Shown here piece after piece: positions 46,762 to 57,984 of a stretch of DNA of 64,000 nt. The DNA is taken from the NCBI GenBank assembly GCA_002794775.1, contig NBAY01000043.1, forward strand, positions 333,444 through 397,443, given 5' to 3'. The position numbers and the translations under genes were made by a program. The notes below the pieces were generated by a model, which saw nothing but the letters and a program-made list of their open reading frames with translations, was not told the origin of the DNA and searched no databases. This DNA comes from Porodaedalea pini. Its lineage: Eukaryota > Basidiomycota > Agaricomycetes > Hymenochaetales > Hymenochaetaceae. How positions within the stretch are numbered: position 1 is the first letter of the stretch; each line of letters starts with the position of its first letter.

Positions 46762-49255
46762 ATGTCACTGATGGGAAAGAAGGGCTGGGTATGGGAGACC
46801 AAACAGCAGGAAGTGTTTGAGGAGCTGAAGCATTGTCTCAGCTCACCTCCAGTCCTGGTGATCGCCAACAATGAGGGCCCTTTCCATGTAGAGGTGGTGT
46901 AGATCCTGTGTATGGGTTGTTTAGGATTGGCAGTTCGTTTGGGGACGTGTTTCCATTGAGTTTTGAAGTAAATATAAGCTCAGTATGAGTGCGGGAAAAA
47001 TCTCGGTACATGTCAGTACGCGTCGGTACGTGTCGGTACGTGTCAATACTGTAAAGTGCTCCGGACCCGATGTGAGTGTCAGTACAGAGCCTGAACGAAT
47101 GAGATATCAACTCCGGTATGAGACAATAGCGATAGCAGAGATGAGAACGAGAGCGAGACAAGAGACAAGACTGAAGATGAGGTTGCCACAAAACCAACTG
47201 TTGTGGAGACTAACTGCATGCATGGAAGCTGCCCTATCTGAGGGGAACTCTGTGGTAGTATGTTTCTCCCTTGCTACCTACAACAGGGAAGTCCCTAAAT
47301 ACAAGGTGCAAGAGATCTATCTACAGGAATTATTCCAAAGTGAGTATAATGTGTATACTGGGTGAAACATAGAGCATTGGAGAGAAAACACTCGGAACAT
47401 AAGAGAAATATAGAAAATCAAAAGAAAACATGTCCATGCGACAAATTCCCCATTTGCCTCAGTCCATCATCCGGTCATATCGCAGCTCCACTGGAACTGA
47501 GATCCTCCAATTGGTGAGTCGTCATCCATCATCAGGCTGATCTCCGGTACACATCCCAACTGACTCCGATGAGGTAAGCTTTCCAGTACGTCCCAAATTG
47601 CCAGGGGGATCTTCCTAGTGATCCACTGATGTGATGTCGGATAAATTGTCCTGTGTCCAGTATGCATCGGGCAAATCATTCTGAGTCCGGTACGTGTCAA
47701 TACCTGTTGGAACATGCAATGGATGGCATCTAGAGGGATCTGCAGTGGTTGGCCACTCGTCGGTACTCTACAGTGAACTCGTCAAACTTTGCACTTGGAG
47801 GTGTGCTGTTGCAGAAGCAGGAAGGCAAGTGGAGGGTGATCGCCTACTGGTCAGAGGCACTACTGCCCACTGAATGAAACTATGAGATCTATGACAAAGA
47901 GATGCTCGTGATCATCTCAGCACTCAAGGAATGGTGACAATACCTCCTTGGAGCCTGTCACAAGATCGAGATCTGGTCTGACCACACCAACCTCACGTAC
48001 TTCAGGTCAGTGCAGAAGCTGAGCTATCATCAAGCTTGCTGGCAAACAGAGCTCGAGGAATTTGACTTCCACCTCGAGCACAAGTCAGGAAAGACAATGG
48101 GCAAGGTGGACCTGCTGTCATGCAAGGTGGGCTATGATGAGGGCAAGGATGACAACAATGGTGTTGTGTTCATCAAGGAGAGGTGGCTGAACCATGGGGT
48201 GGTATGGACATTGTGCGATGAGGTGGTGGAACGAGTGGGTGAAGCGCAGAGGGTGCAGGATGAGTCAGAGAGGCTGACAGGTATGACAGAGGTCGATGGG
48301 TTGTGGTGGATGAAGAGCAAGGTGTACGTGCCGTTGACAATGAAGGAGGCCATATTGTGGGAGTGTCATGACTCGGTACTGGCTGGACATCCAGGAGCGT
48401 CGAAGACAGTAGAACTGGTCAGGTGAGACTTCTGGTGGGCATCAATGTTCTCCAATATTCGAGTGTACATTTGAGGATGTGATCGCTGTCAGCAAACAAA
48501 AGCTCTGAGGACATCAAGGTCAAGGCCACTCCATCTGATCACGGTCCCCGAAGGCCCTTGGGAAATCGTCACAGTCAACCTCATCAGAGAGCTCCCAGAC
48601 TCGAAGGGACATAACACGATCTGTGTCTTTGTGGACAGGTTCTCGAAGCAGATGCACGTGATCCCAACAACAACGAAACTGTCAGCAGAAGGCATGGCTC
48701 AATTATACCACGACCACGTCTTCTGCCTCCACAGCCTACCAAAGAAGATTATCCACGACTGAGGCATGCAGTTTGACGTGTCAATGATGAAGGAGCTATA
48801 CAAACTCCTGCACATCAAAGGCAACCTGTCAATGGCATATCATCCACAAACAGATGGTCAAACAGAATGAGTCAACCAAGAGCTCAAACAGTACCTTTGG
48901 CTCTTCATTAACCATTGGCAATCAGACTGGAAAGACTGGCTTCCTCTTGCAGAGTTTGCATACAACAACCATGAACACTCAGCAATGAAGATGTCCCCCT
49001 TCTATGCAAATACCAGACATCATCCCTTGAGCTTTGACATGACGTGAACCTCATCTGCTAACATGTTGGTGGAAGAATTCATGAAGCACATCAAGGAGAC
49101 TCATTGTGTCATGAAGGATAATCTGGTCAAGGCAGCAGAGGACATGAAGCACTACCATGACCGGACAGCAGGGACTTCAGTAGAGTACAAGGCTGGAGAC
49201 AAAGTCTTCCTCAATGGGCAAAACATCAGCACAGATTCACTGACGAAGAAGCTAG
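46762..49255 (+). pseudogene. pol: element E: old Ty3/gypsy pol remnant (RNase H to integrase)
   Basis: Starts mid-RNase H (SLMGKKGWVWETKQQ) directly after F2. It is interrupted at 46898-47772 by a solo LTR, resumes at NSSNFALGG, and runs through YDKEMLVIISALKEW, the integrase zinc-binding region, and QTDGQTE*VNQEL. It is cut at 49255 within TKKL by the LTR of element C. Stops near 47876, 47936, 48424, 48472, 48760, 48867 and 49043 are all TGA at Arg positions of element D. Among copies of this family it looks the most CpG-depleted, so it is probably the oldest. Confidence 0.9.
46898..47772 (-). repeat. solo LTR of a B-related family, inserted in reverse into E
   Basis: Begins TGTAGATCCTG and ends CTCTACA, the reverse complement of the B LTR ends (TGTAGAG..AGGATCTACA). 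It carries the same CGGTACGTGTCGGTACG cluster at about 47005-47045. It interrupts RNase H codons, with GTGG on the left and GTGA on the right as a 4-bp target duplication with one change. Confidence 0.85.
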
Positions 49256-49680
49256 TGTTAGGACTTGAACTTTCACCTTTTCTTCTACTTTCCTTTTACC
49301 ATTTCTTTTCTTTTAACTGCTCCTTTTCATTATATTTAATCATCTTTTCAATCATTTCCCACACTCCCTCCACATGACCTTCATTCATTCCATTCCGTTT
49401 GTTTATGTAACTTTAGATAATATAGTCTCACGGTCACTGCTATATAAGGTCTCAGGAATCACATGAACTCCTTGTTCTGCTTTTCCTCTAACCTCCATGA
49501 TGACCTAGGTGAGACTCGTCCCCCTTGTATTAGTTTAGACCTGTATTAATCCTCTTACCTCTGCGACGACCTAGCCTGAGTACAGCATGTCCCAAGTCTT
49601 CGCTCGAGTATAGCATGTCCCAGACAACAGTCAGCTGAGGCCTGCCCAGTCCAAGTCATCTCCCGGACTCCCACCTAACA
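49256..49680 (+). repeat. element C 5' LTR (425 bp)
   Basis: TGTTAG..CTAACA, with TATATAA at 49441 and the self-primer GTTCTGCTTTT at 49474-49484; the complementary primer site is at 49682-49692. Its 3' half is closer to the D LTR (GTCCCAGACA, CTCCCGGACTCC) than to A. Confidence 0.93.
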
Positions 49681-50368
49681 TAAAAGCAGAACCCCACCCA
49701 GGCTCATCCTCAGCGTACGTCGTCGCTGTCGACTCACCTTCACCCGGTCTAGAGGAGTGCTCCCCTCGAAGGACTTGACATGTAAACCCCCTAAACAACA
49801 ACCCTCAACCCTGCCCGGACATTTTCAGACATTCGTGTATTACATAATACCACTAACCAACCTTTCCTGACCCCACCCAAAAGTCCTACCGAGTTTGCTT
49901 AGTGCTAACTCAAGGCAGACGCTGATGAATTCGTCAGTGTCTAAAGCGTTGTGACCAAAGGTCACTGCTCGCCGACTTCTCTGACCCTGGCTCTCCGCAT
50001 CTCCCTTTGGTGGAGGAGCCACTTAACTTGGACATGGGTGATGTTACATGTCCAGTTGTCAACATCATTGTCAATTGTTATCTCGGCCGCATCTTTTCGC
50101 CTCATCATAAATTTGCCGACGAACCTGTTCAACGTTGGCGTAACCCCGGATCGAACGCCCAACCCGTCCCTGTCCCTCTGCCGGCATCAAGATAGATCTC
50201 ACCAATGAACAGCGACAGGCCCTCCCTGCATCAGCCTGTTGGAATCCAGACCGACCAGGCTACGTCACGACCAACAACAGCAGCGTCATACACGATATCT
50301 GGTGGAGTGAAGTCCAGCACAGCTGGTATTCATCAGACAAACAAGGAAGGAGAGCAAGGTGGCCCCTG

Positions 50369-51586
50369 GTGGCTCCATCATTGCCTGCACCATCGACGTC
50401 CACGGTCCTCCTGCCGCTAACTCCAGGCCCTTACCACGAGACTTGTAGAGACCCTTCACCGCCAACCCCCCCTGAACCTTTGACGCCCATGCCCGAACCT
50501 GCAATGTCAACAGGAGGGTTTAGTCAACAGCAGATGGAGCAGATCACAGCAATTGTTGCAGGCACCTTCACCCATCAGGCGAACAACACCCCAGCACCGG
50601 TCGCTGCAGCCAATCCCCTGACCCCCAGCATCGACGTCACCCAGCCACGTGAATTCACTGGCGGTGACGATTATTTAGACTTCAAATGTGAAGTCCTTCT
50701 TTTCATCTCGGCAAACCCGAGCCGATACCCCACATCGGAGAGTAAGATCTACGTTGCTCTCTCCTACTTGAAGGGTGGTAATGTGGCGACATGGGCACAG
50801 AACTATGTGGAGGAATCAACGACGGCCAGCATTGTAACCTTTACTGACAGTTGGACAAGGTTCCAAGAGCACCTAGACACCTCATTCGATGATCTGAACT
50901 GGAAGGAAAAGGTGCTGGCAAAATTCCAGACCAAGGTTCAGAAGGACCTCACCACCAACGAGTTCTTCCAGGATCTTGATGTCGTCATCACGAGAGCGGG
51001 TCTAACAGACAACAGAATCATCTGTGACTGCATGAAGCGAGCGATGAACATCGAGGTGGTACAAGGGGTGCTGAGGTTGACGCCAGTCCCGACAACATAT
51101 GACGACTGGAAGAAGAAGGCGATTGAGATCGACCGGGGCGAACAACAGATCTGTGCCATCCAACAAGGCTGCACATTTCCACCCCCACCACGCCCGCAGC
51201 AGCAACAGGCACCCCCAGCTCATCGCCAGGTAGCAGTCCCCCATGTTGACAAATGCGATGCAACTGGCGTCACTTTTGGCGGCGCTGGTCAGCCTATGGA
51301 CGTCTCAATGAATGAGGCACAATGCTGACGAGCGTGCTGGATCTGTGGCCAGCTAGGTCACTTCAAGGATAAGTGCCTGCAAGGACAGGGGATAGTGCAG
51401 CACATGCTGCAAATGATGGCACCCGGAAAACGTCACCTCCTCGCTGATGAGCTAGGCGCAATGAAGGAATCGGCATTCGAGGAAGTCGTAGATACTCGAA
51501 GGTCGACAGTGGAGGACTACATGGAAGAGGAGGGAGATGACAAAGAGGTCATCGACTCGCAGGGTTTTGTGAGTGGTCAGGCATAG
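50369..51586 (+). pseudogene. gag: element C Gag, one stop
   Basis: Open from about 50200 in frame. Conserved MSTGGFSQQQMEQI, FTGGDDYLDFK, and a zinc knuckle (CWICGQLGHFKDKC, about 51339-51380). One TGA (51326-51328) lies just before the knuckle, at Arg of D (QRRRACW). Ends in TAG after GFVSGQA, with slippery GGGTTTT at 51562-51568. Confidence 0.85.
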
Positions 51587-52485
51587 CCATCGGGGCGACT
51601 GACCGAGTAGAACAAGGGACTTTGAATCTGGATCCACTAAAATATAACCAACCGTCTGTACAATACATAGATGTAAACAACATTGATGGTTTTCCCAATT
51701 ACGAAGTCCCCACCGGTGTGAATAAGGAAAGCGAGTACGAGCAGCTGTTCATGAGGGGAACTGGCGGATGCCAGCTGGACCTCCTCCTGAACATTGGATG
51801 TAATGTGGAAGGTGAGATAAGGGAGGTGGACGTGCATGCCCTCGTGGATTCAGGGTGTATGGGATCATGCATTGATGTGAGGTTCATTGAACGATATGGG
51901 TTGGAGACCAAGCGCTACATCAGACCCCTTGCAGTGCTCAACATGGATGGCACACACACCGAGGCCAGTCTGATTGAGAAATACGTCGACGTTGAGCTGA
52001 TGATTGGACACCACAAGGAAAGGATTGTCCTTGCTGTAACATCCCTAGCATCATCAAACATCTTCCTTGGCTATGACTGGCTTTGACGCCACAACCTGGA
52101 GGTCGACTGGAAGATGGGTTCGATTGAATTCACCCGTTTCCCAGAGGAGTGTGCGATCAAGAAGGAGGTTGTGGAGGAGATGAGGAGGGTGAGAGAGGTG
52201 CAAATGGACAAGGCATCCTGGCCTGCATACCTCAACGACTTTGCCAATGTCTTCAGTGAGAAAGGCTTCGAAAAGCTACCGGAACATCGCCCCTGGGATC
52301 ATGTCATTGACTTGAAACCCAACTTCAAGCCTAGCAACTGCAAGATCTATCCGCTGACACCAACAGAACAGCAGTCACTGAAGGACTTCCTCGAAGAGAA
52401 CTTGAAGTCGGGCCGCATATGAAAGTTGATCTCACCAATGGCGTCGCCCTTCTTTTTCATTAAGAAGGCCAACAAATCACTATGC
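51562..52485 (+). pseudogene. pol: element C Pol, N-terminal part
   Basis: Protease with LVDSGCMGSCID (about 51841-51876), then the start of RT (WPAYLNDFANVFSEKGFEKL, KIYPLTPTEQQSLKDFL). TGA at 52084-52086 and 52420-52422 replaces Arg of D (LRRHN, GRIRRS). Truncated at the F insertion after KKANKSLC. Confidence 0.87.
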
Positions 52486-53311
52486 TGTAGCGATTAACCA
52501 TCACCTATGCGCCGGCCGAGTCTTTCTCCCCTCACTTACACTACTCCTTTGAATCCCTTTACTGGCCACCAAACTTTACCATTTATTCATTCATAATTGG
52601 CAGCCGACTCTTCATTATAATTCTTGGTATAGACACAATCGGACGGACAGATGTCGCACGAACTCGATCAGCACATGGATGACTGACTCTTGTGGGGACA
52701 GGTGGAAGGAATTAGGCAAGTAGGACAAGGATGTGGGATACGGGTGTGCAGTGGTGGGAGACGAAAGAGCAGGTTGGGGACTCCAACATCACTCCACGAC
52801 GATCAGCTGTGTGATGTGTGCAGACCGATCGCCGACTCACTTTCACATCCATTCACACAGACTCGGCTGAGTCTTGCACCGCTTTCTCTGCTTCAGTTTA
52901 GTATAAATTCGCAGTAGTTTGTACAGACAGAGATAGGGAGAGATAGGGAGATACGAGACAAGTACAGAGACAAACAGTCCCCTCTCCACCTCTAGACTGC
53001 AATCTACTACATGCATTACTACGCACTACTCACCCGACTCTCATTCTGAAAACAGTATACACCGACTCTCAGAACTCTGTCACCCAATCACCGAATGCCC
53101 TCGGCTGCTGCCACAAGTGCCGATTCTACCCACCCAAGTCTTGGTTCAACCGGAATCCTGCAGGTATCCGTATCACCAAGTCTTCCTATCTTGAACCTCG
53201 CTCTACTTAGGTTGTCCCTCTTGATATACTAAGTTACCGCAGTTCCCCTTGGGTTGATCATGAGCCGTAGCCCAAATTGCCCTTTGGATTAGAAGAGTCT
53301 GCACCCCTACA
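52486..53311 (+). repeat. element F 5' LTR (826 bp)
   Basis: TGTAGCGATTAACC..GCACCCCTACA, matching 45936-46761 throughout. TATAAATTCGCAG at about 52902 is a likely promoter box. Confidence 0.93.
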
Positions 53312-53314
53312 CAT

Positions 53315-53331
53315 TGGAGCCCACCGCAAGG
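53315..53331 (+). other. element F primer-binding site
   Basis: TGGAGCCCACCGCAAGG, three bases after the LTR; identical to the B site but for one G/A at a CpG. Confidence 0.6.
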
Positions 53332-53332
53332 G

Positions 53333-54290
53333 GGACAAGGTGCCTCGCCTAAGTATCAGGTCGACGTCTGAAGCTCCTCGGTGCTCTATGCACATACAAG
53401 CAAAGGTTCAGGAAGAACCAAGCAACCCACCACCACCACCCAGAGGACAGGGCCAAGGAAGACCAAGAGGTCACCCACTGGCCACAGCCACCCCTCGAAT
53501 CTTACACACTCCCAGAGAAGCGTCGACGTCACCCTTTTGCCGATCTGGAATCGCCAACCCAGAAAACACACTTCAGGACACCAAACAACAACAGCCACCC
53601 TCAGTAACTGAACCAAAACCCACACAGGAATGAGGACGACCAGTCGAACCCAGAAGAATCCTACCTGATCTCATTGAAACCCCGATATCACTTTGTATCC
53701 CAGGAAGTTTCATAACCAGCAACAGGTCTCATCTCAGCATCACCAGTACACCACTCAGTCGGCAGATTCAAAGACCCAGAGGAACACCCAAAAGCGAGGA
53801 AAGGAACCCAGGCCTCGAAGGATACAGGAGTCCAACAAGGGAACAAAGTCGCTCCAGATCTGAAGAAGTAGTCAGGAAATTAGTATCGCCAGGACCGTGA
53901 GAATCAGCAACACCGTATTGAAACCAGTCACTAGGATCATTGTCACCCACAAGACCAGGGTCACCACTTAATTAGGGCAGACAAGCCATCAGAAGATGGA
54001 TTGATGAACATCTGATTCAAACAGGAGGACCAATAGAAGTACCAACAGAATGAAACTCCGAACCTGAGAATCCTACCCCTGACCAAGAAGAACAATCAAC
54101 CCTGGAATCACCACAGAATTGGTCTGAAACATCGGAGGAAGAACTAGTCCCGCCACCACTGCCACCAACTCCAGAGGGATCAATACCTATTGCGATATCA
54201 AGGATCGCAGACCCATACCTGGAAACTTGCCCTTCGACTCCAGAACAGCCGAGAAGGACACCAACTCCACCCTCACCCATACCCACACCG
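53333..54290 (+). pseudogene. element F Pro/Glu-rich leader frame, broken
   Basis: Low-complexity Pro/Thr/Gln/Glu-rich coding-like sequence (PPPPPRGQGQGRPRGHP; then ETSEEELVPPPLPPTPEGS and RIADPYLETC). TGA at 53631-53633 (QE*GRPVEPRR) interrupts it. By position it would be the N-terminal part of a Gag-like product. It stops at the 54296 insertion. Confidence 0.4.
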
Positions 54291-54295
54291 GTGAT

Positions 54296-55556
54296 AATTC
54301 TGAGTTCCGGTTGTTAGTGAATAGGAATCAGATGATTGAGTTCGAGGGAGACGTGTCTAATGGGTCAATACCCTCGTTCCGGTCGAGTTCCGTGGGTTCC
54401 GGATCGCAGGATTCGGGTTGCGTGCGTTCCGGTGCGTCAGGGGCAATGGAATCGACGAAGCGTACTAATAGGGAAGTGTTCGAAGCGTAGCGCCGGCGGA
54501 GCGCTCGAGATGTGTGGGGGATCGTCGGTGGCTGTGTCAGAAGACACGGAGACGCGCTAATACTAACACGACTTTCTCGGAGCAGGATTGTCCTCGGGAT
54601 GGACGGCTGGTCCCTGTGCTCAACAGACGTCGTCTGGAGTACCAGAGAGCGGGGCGAGATACGGGACTTAATTCAGAAGATAAGAGACGAGAGGGAGTCG
54701 AAGTCGAGATAACGAGAACGAAGCGAAACGAGGTAAGGACGGAACGGACGGAACGAGTGCAATGGGCGCAACGCGAATAAAACGAAGTCGAGGTGAGCGA
54801 TTCGAGTCACTGAGGCACCGAGGCGTACCTAGAGACAGTCCTGAGAGATAGCACACGAAGTTAGGCGTCGAAACTCGGGGGTGGAATTGCTGTTCTATCT
54901 ACAACATTCGACACTCTATAAATACTAAACAAGTGTCCTGCGTAAACATGAAAGGCGAAATAAAATAAGACGAGTCCTCTATTGTCCTACCACTGAGCCT
55001 CCTGAGTGTTTCCTTTGAGCGGCTCCACAATCCAAACTACTGAAAGGCGGGGATGGCGTGTGTTGACTTGGCATAGCGTTGGTGAGCTTCGGGATCCTTT
55101 GTACGGAGCCGGAACGACCAATGCCGGGCTGCCGCATGTTCGTTAGACAAAGGCAAATGAACGAACCTTTGGCAGGGTTGAGTGGACACGCGCACAGATA
55201 AGTGCACCGGGGTCGGTCCGAGTAGCTGATGCGTGCGATCCAGCCGTTGCGTGCGTTCCGTGTTCGGGTAATCACCGCCGACCCGGGTGTACCGCTTTGC
55301 TCGATTGCCGAGTCGAGGCTCTTCGACTTCGTGACGTACATCGCGTGTGTTCCACTCGTTCCGTGCCCAACGAACCAGTTGGTGTTACAGCGGGGGTGCA
55401 CGGGACGGTATCGGGAGTTGTAGTGTTGTCCATCGAATGGGTAAGGTGAGACGGAGGAGGTGGTAGTAAAAAGTAGAGGGGGACACGTTTCAAAAACTAC
55501 GACGATCTTTACCAACAGGAATCACGCCCCCACGTTACCGGACCAGAACAAGCGCC
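54296..55556. mobile_element. unclassified 1.26-kb CpG-rich insertion inside element F
   Basis: Flanked by GTGAT at 54291-54295 and 55557-55561. Base composition changes sharply: CpG- and CGGA-rich, unlike the CpG-depleted Pro-rich frame on both sides. It carries TATAAATAC at about 54917. The ends have a weak inverted similarity (TTCTGAGTTCCGGT at 54298 against the complement of ACCGGACCAGAA near 55540). No coding pattern. Confidence 0.5.
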
Positions 55557-55561
55557 GTGAT

Positions 55562-56111
55562 CACACTCAAGAAGCATGATGTGGAACCCGGTCATTTCAA
55601 GATCACTGAAGCGCCCGAAACGGTTCTCGACGATCACACACCTCAAAAGCCAATCACATGTGGATCCAGACCACACCAAATACAGCACGAACCTGCCAAT
55701 CACTCACAACAAACCCAGGCACATGCCAAACACCAGCAGCTAACTGCAAGCCTGCTCCTACCAAAAAGGGACCCCGAGGCACGCAACACACAAATACTCA
55801 ACGGAAAACAAACACCAAAGAAAATAACTATGCCGAACCAGGACCACCAAACAAAAATCACAACCGGCAATACAGAGACACGAACCGGTACCAAACACAC
55901 GAAATATGAAACAGTGGACTAAAAAGACACACAAATCTGCCGATTGACCGGCCGCCGACCATGAGAAAATGACACCATTGCTGTCATGAATCACCCACCG
56001 AAGGACCAACTAAAGCATGCGAATGAATTGCCTGAAACACGCAATGAATGCGAACTCCACCGACTGACGGCATGACCAATACAGAGAGGTCCACCCAATA
56101 CAGACACACAA
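55562..56111 (+). other. element F interior, Lys/Thr/Gln-rich low-complexity sequence
   Basis: A-rich, with open frames in two phases (55557-55922, 55658-55909), probably the continuation of the leader frame broken by the insertion. No motif. Confidence 0.4.
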
Positions 56112-57074
56112 ATGACTCAGGCGACGCAACTGTCCTTAAAAAGACACGACATTACTGAAAGTGACAAAAAGAAAAAGAAACAACATCCAACCCTGCCCAC
56201 AATGGAAAGTACAGACATTACCCCTCCCCACATGATTGTTCTCAAGGGCATGGCATGCTGCATGCCCAACCCGACACCCGGTGACCTTGCACTGGCCAAC
56301 CCTCACCCGATGGGGGTCTCGCAGATAGTCATGTTTGACCTGGCAATGACCTCATTCGCCAAGTTTGCAGTGGAACTACTGTTCGCATTTGATAAGCTCA
56401 CACCCATAGACCCGACTCTGATATACGTGGCCTACACGTTCTGCACACCTGAAATACAAGAGCGACTCTCGCAGTCACCCGCACTTGCTGGAGGTTCATG
56501 GTCTCAATTCTGCACCGCAGTCACCATAGCCAGCCCCGATTGCGAGGGGCTCACACAACTCATGTACAAAGAAGTATACTGCACGGTGTTCAGATGGATC
56601 GCAAGCAGGAAGGCAACCTCCTACGAATCAGCCCTGACCCTATCTCAGTTCAATGCCGCAGCAATGGTGTCCTACGTCCAACCGGCATACCTCAGCCAAC
56701 TGTACGAAGCCCAGGAATCGCTGATTTCTGCAGAAGCCGAGCAGGCCAACTTTGCAGCAATGCTCAAAGACGCCGAGCAGGAGTGTACAGTACGTGAAGC
56801 ACAACAGTCGGCCCTTCAGGAAACAGCGATCTCGATGGCCCGCCTTGCCAAAACCACTCGGGAACAAGCCATCAAAGCCCACGAACTACTCTCACAGTTA
56901 GTCGGTCAACTCAACGAGCACCACTTTGTACCGATCAACCTGGGCGAGCACATGAACTTGATCGCATCGTGGAACGACTTCAATGCGACGTTCGCAGCCG
57001 AGTATGGAAGGATCGCACAGGAAGGATCAGCTATGACGGACGGGGAGGCTAAAGCCAAACACCTGGCAAAATAG
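56112..57074 (+). CDS. element F ORF1, 320-residue protein (possible Gag-like)
   Basis: Starts at ATG with a basic N-terminus (DKKKKKQHP) and ends KHLAK then TAG. Helical, Ala/Glu/Gln-rich second half (about 190-290; YEAQESLISAEAEQANFAAM) likely forms coiled coil. No CCHC knuckle and no enzyme motif. Position between primer site and purine tract, and conservation in F2, suggest it is an element structural protein, perhaps a Gag analogue. A captured host gene cannot be excluded. Intact here, truncated in F2. Confidence 0.55.
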   Translation: MTQATQLSLKRHDITESDKKKKKQHPTLPTMESTDITPPHMIVLKGMACCMPNPTPGDLALANPHPMGVSQIVMFDLAMTSFAKFAVELLFAFDKLTPIDPTLIYVAYTFCTPEIQERLSQSPALAGGSWSQFCTAVTIASPDCEGLTQLMYKEVYCTVFRWIASRKATSYESALTLSQFNAAAMVSYVQPAYLSQLYEAQESLISAEAEQANFAAMLKDAEQECTVREAQQSALQETAISMARLAKTTREQAIKAHELLSQLVGQLNEHHFVPINLGEHMNLIASWNDFNATFAAEYGRIAQEGSAMTDGEAKAKHLAK

Positions 57075-57340
57075 AGTACCCCTCCATTCCTTTAATAACA
57101 AAGAACCCCGTTTTCATTTGACAACAGACACTGACCCTCTCTATTTTACTTTCTCTCTGCCCCCAATTTTTTTTTTCTCTTACACTGAACATTGCACTAA
57201 TTAATAACTCCAAGTCTCTATAAAATACCCCCTCCTTTTCATTCATTTAGAATCACCCGCCCTACAATATCCCCCTCTCAAATAATTCAACTTTGTTCTT
57301 CTTCACTTCTACCCCCTCACCGACCATGTGTTCAGACTGA

Positions 57341-57877
57341 ACCAGCACCGAGTCTTTCTATGACAACCAAATCCTATGCCCGGATGACATATGCGGGGTT
57401 CACAACTGGTCGATATCATTCACTCTCACTGTCGCACACCATCACTCGCATCAGGCCACCCTTGAGGATGTCCTACACCACTCCGGATCTCACCAGCACT
57501 TTTGGCACTCAATCACCGAGCCTGGCATGAAGGTGCACAAGTTCTTCCTGTGCCTGTACATGGTGATCGACATCCAGTTCCAACCCCGACCGACCTTGAT
57601 CAACAACCACACAAAATATGTCATTAATCAAGGCCTGGAGCTGCCAGTGAATCAGTGTCTACGTTCAGCAGTGACACATGACCTGATCTGGATCGCAATT
57701 ATCCCATGGCACCCGGACCTCCAGATGAGCATACACCACCTAGCCCCATCAGTCCAACTCAAGAACCTCCGTGACACGGTCGCGCAGCAAATAGCACACA
57801 TCACAAAACTCCAGGGTGTGATTTCGGCATTGATCGGTGAACCATCAACCTCTTCTTCTTCTTCTTCGCACCATTAA
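57341..57877 (+). CDS. element F ORF2, unknown
   Basis: Open from a TGA at 57338 to TAA at 57877. The first ATG in frame is well inside (57527, MKVHKFFLCLYM), but the upstream part (CGVHNWSISFTL, LHHSGSHQHFWHSI) looks coding, so it may be a spliced second exon. Ends with a Ser run and HH. No known domain. Confidence 0.4.
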   Translation, partial: TSTESFYDNQILCPDDICGVHNWSISFTLTVAHHHSHQATLEDVLHHSGSHQHFWHSITEPGMKVHKFFLCLYMVIDIQFQPRPTLINNHTKYVINQGLELPVNQCLRSAVTHDLIWIAIIPWHPDLQMSIHHLAPSVQLKNLRDTVAQQIAHITKLQGVISALIGEPSTSSSSSSHH

Positions 57878-57984
57878 AAAACCACAGAATGCACTGAACC
57901 TCGCCCATTACACATTCTTTAATTTCCAATTCAACCACTTCTCATGTACACCACAAACACTTTTTTTTCTGGCCCCCCAGGAGA

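Larger units (their letters stand above)
49256..52485 (+). mobile_element. element C: A-family Ty3/gypsy copy, 5' part, cut by F
   Basis: 5' LTR, self-primer site, gag and the start of pol are present, collinear with A and D. At 52486 it is interrupted within the RT region by the F LTR. Its 3' part must lie beyond the right edge of the window. Inserted into E after ACGAAGAAGCTAG. Confidence 0.9.

Noticed and set aside
15692..52485. TGA codons as recoded (selenocysteine or tryptophan) rather than stops
   Set aside because: They fall at Arg positions, D has CGN there, and other genes end at TGA normally.
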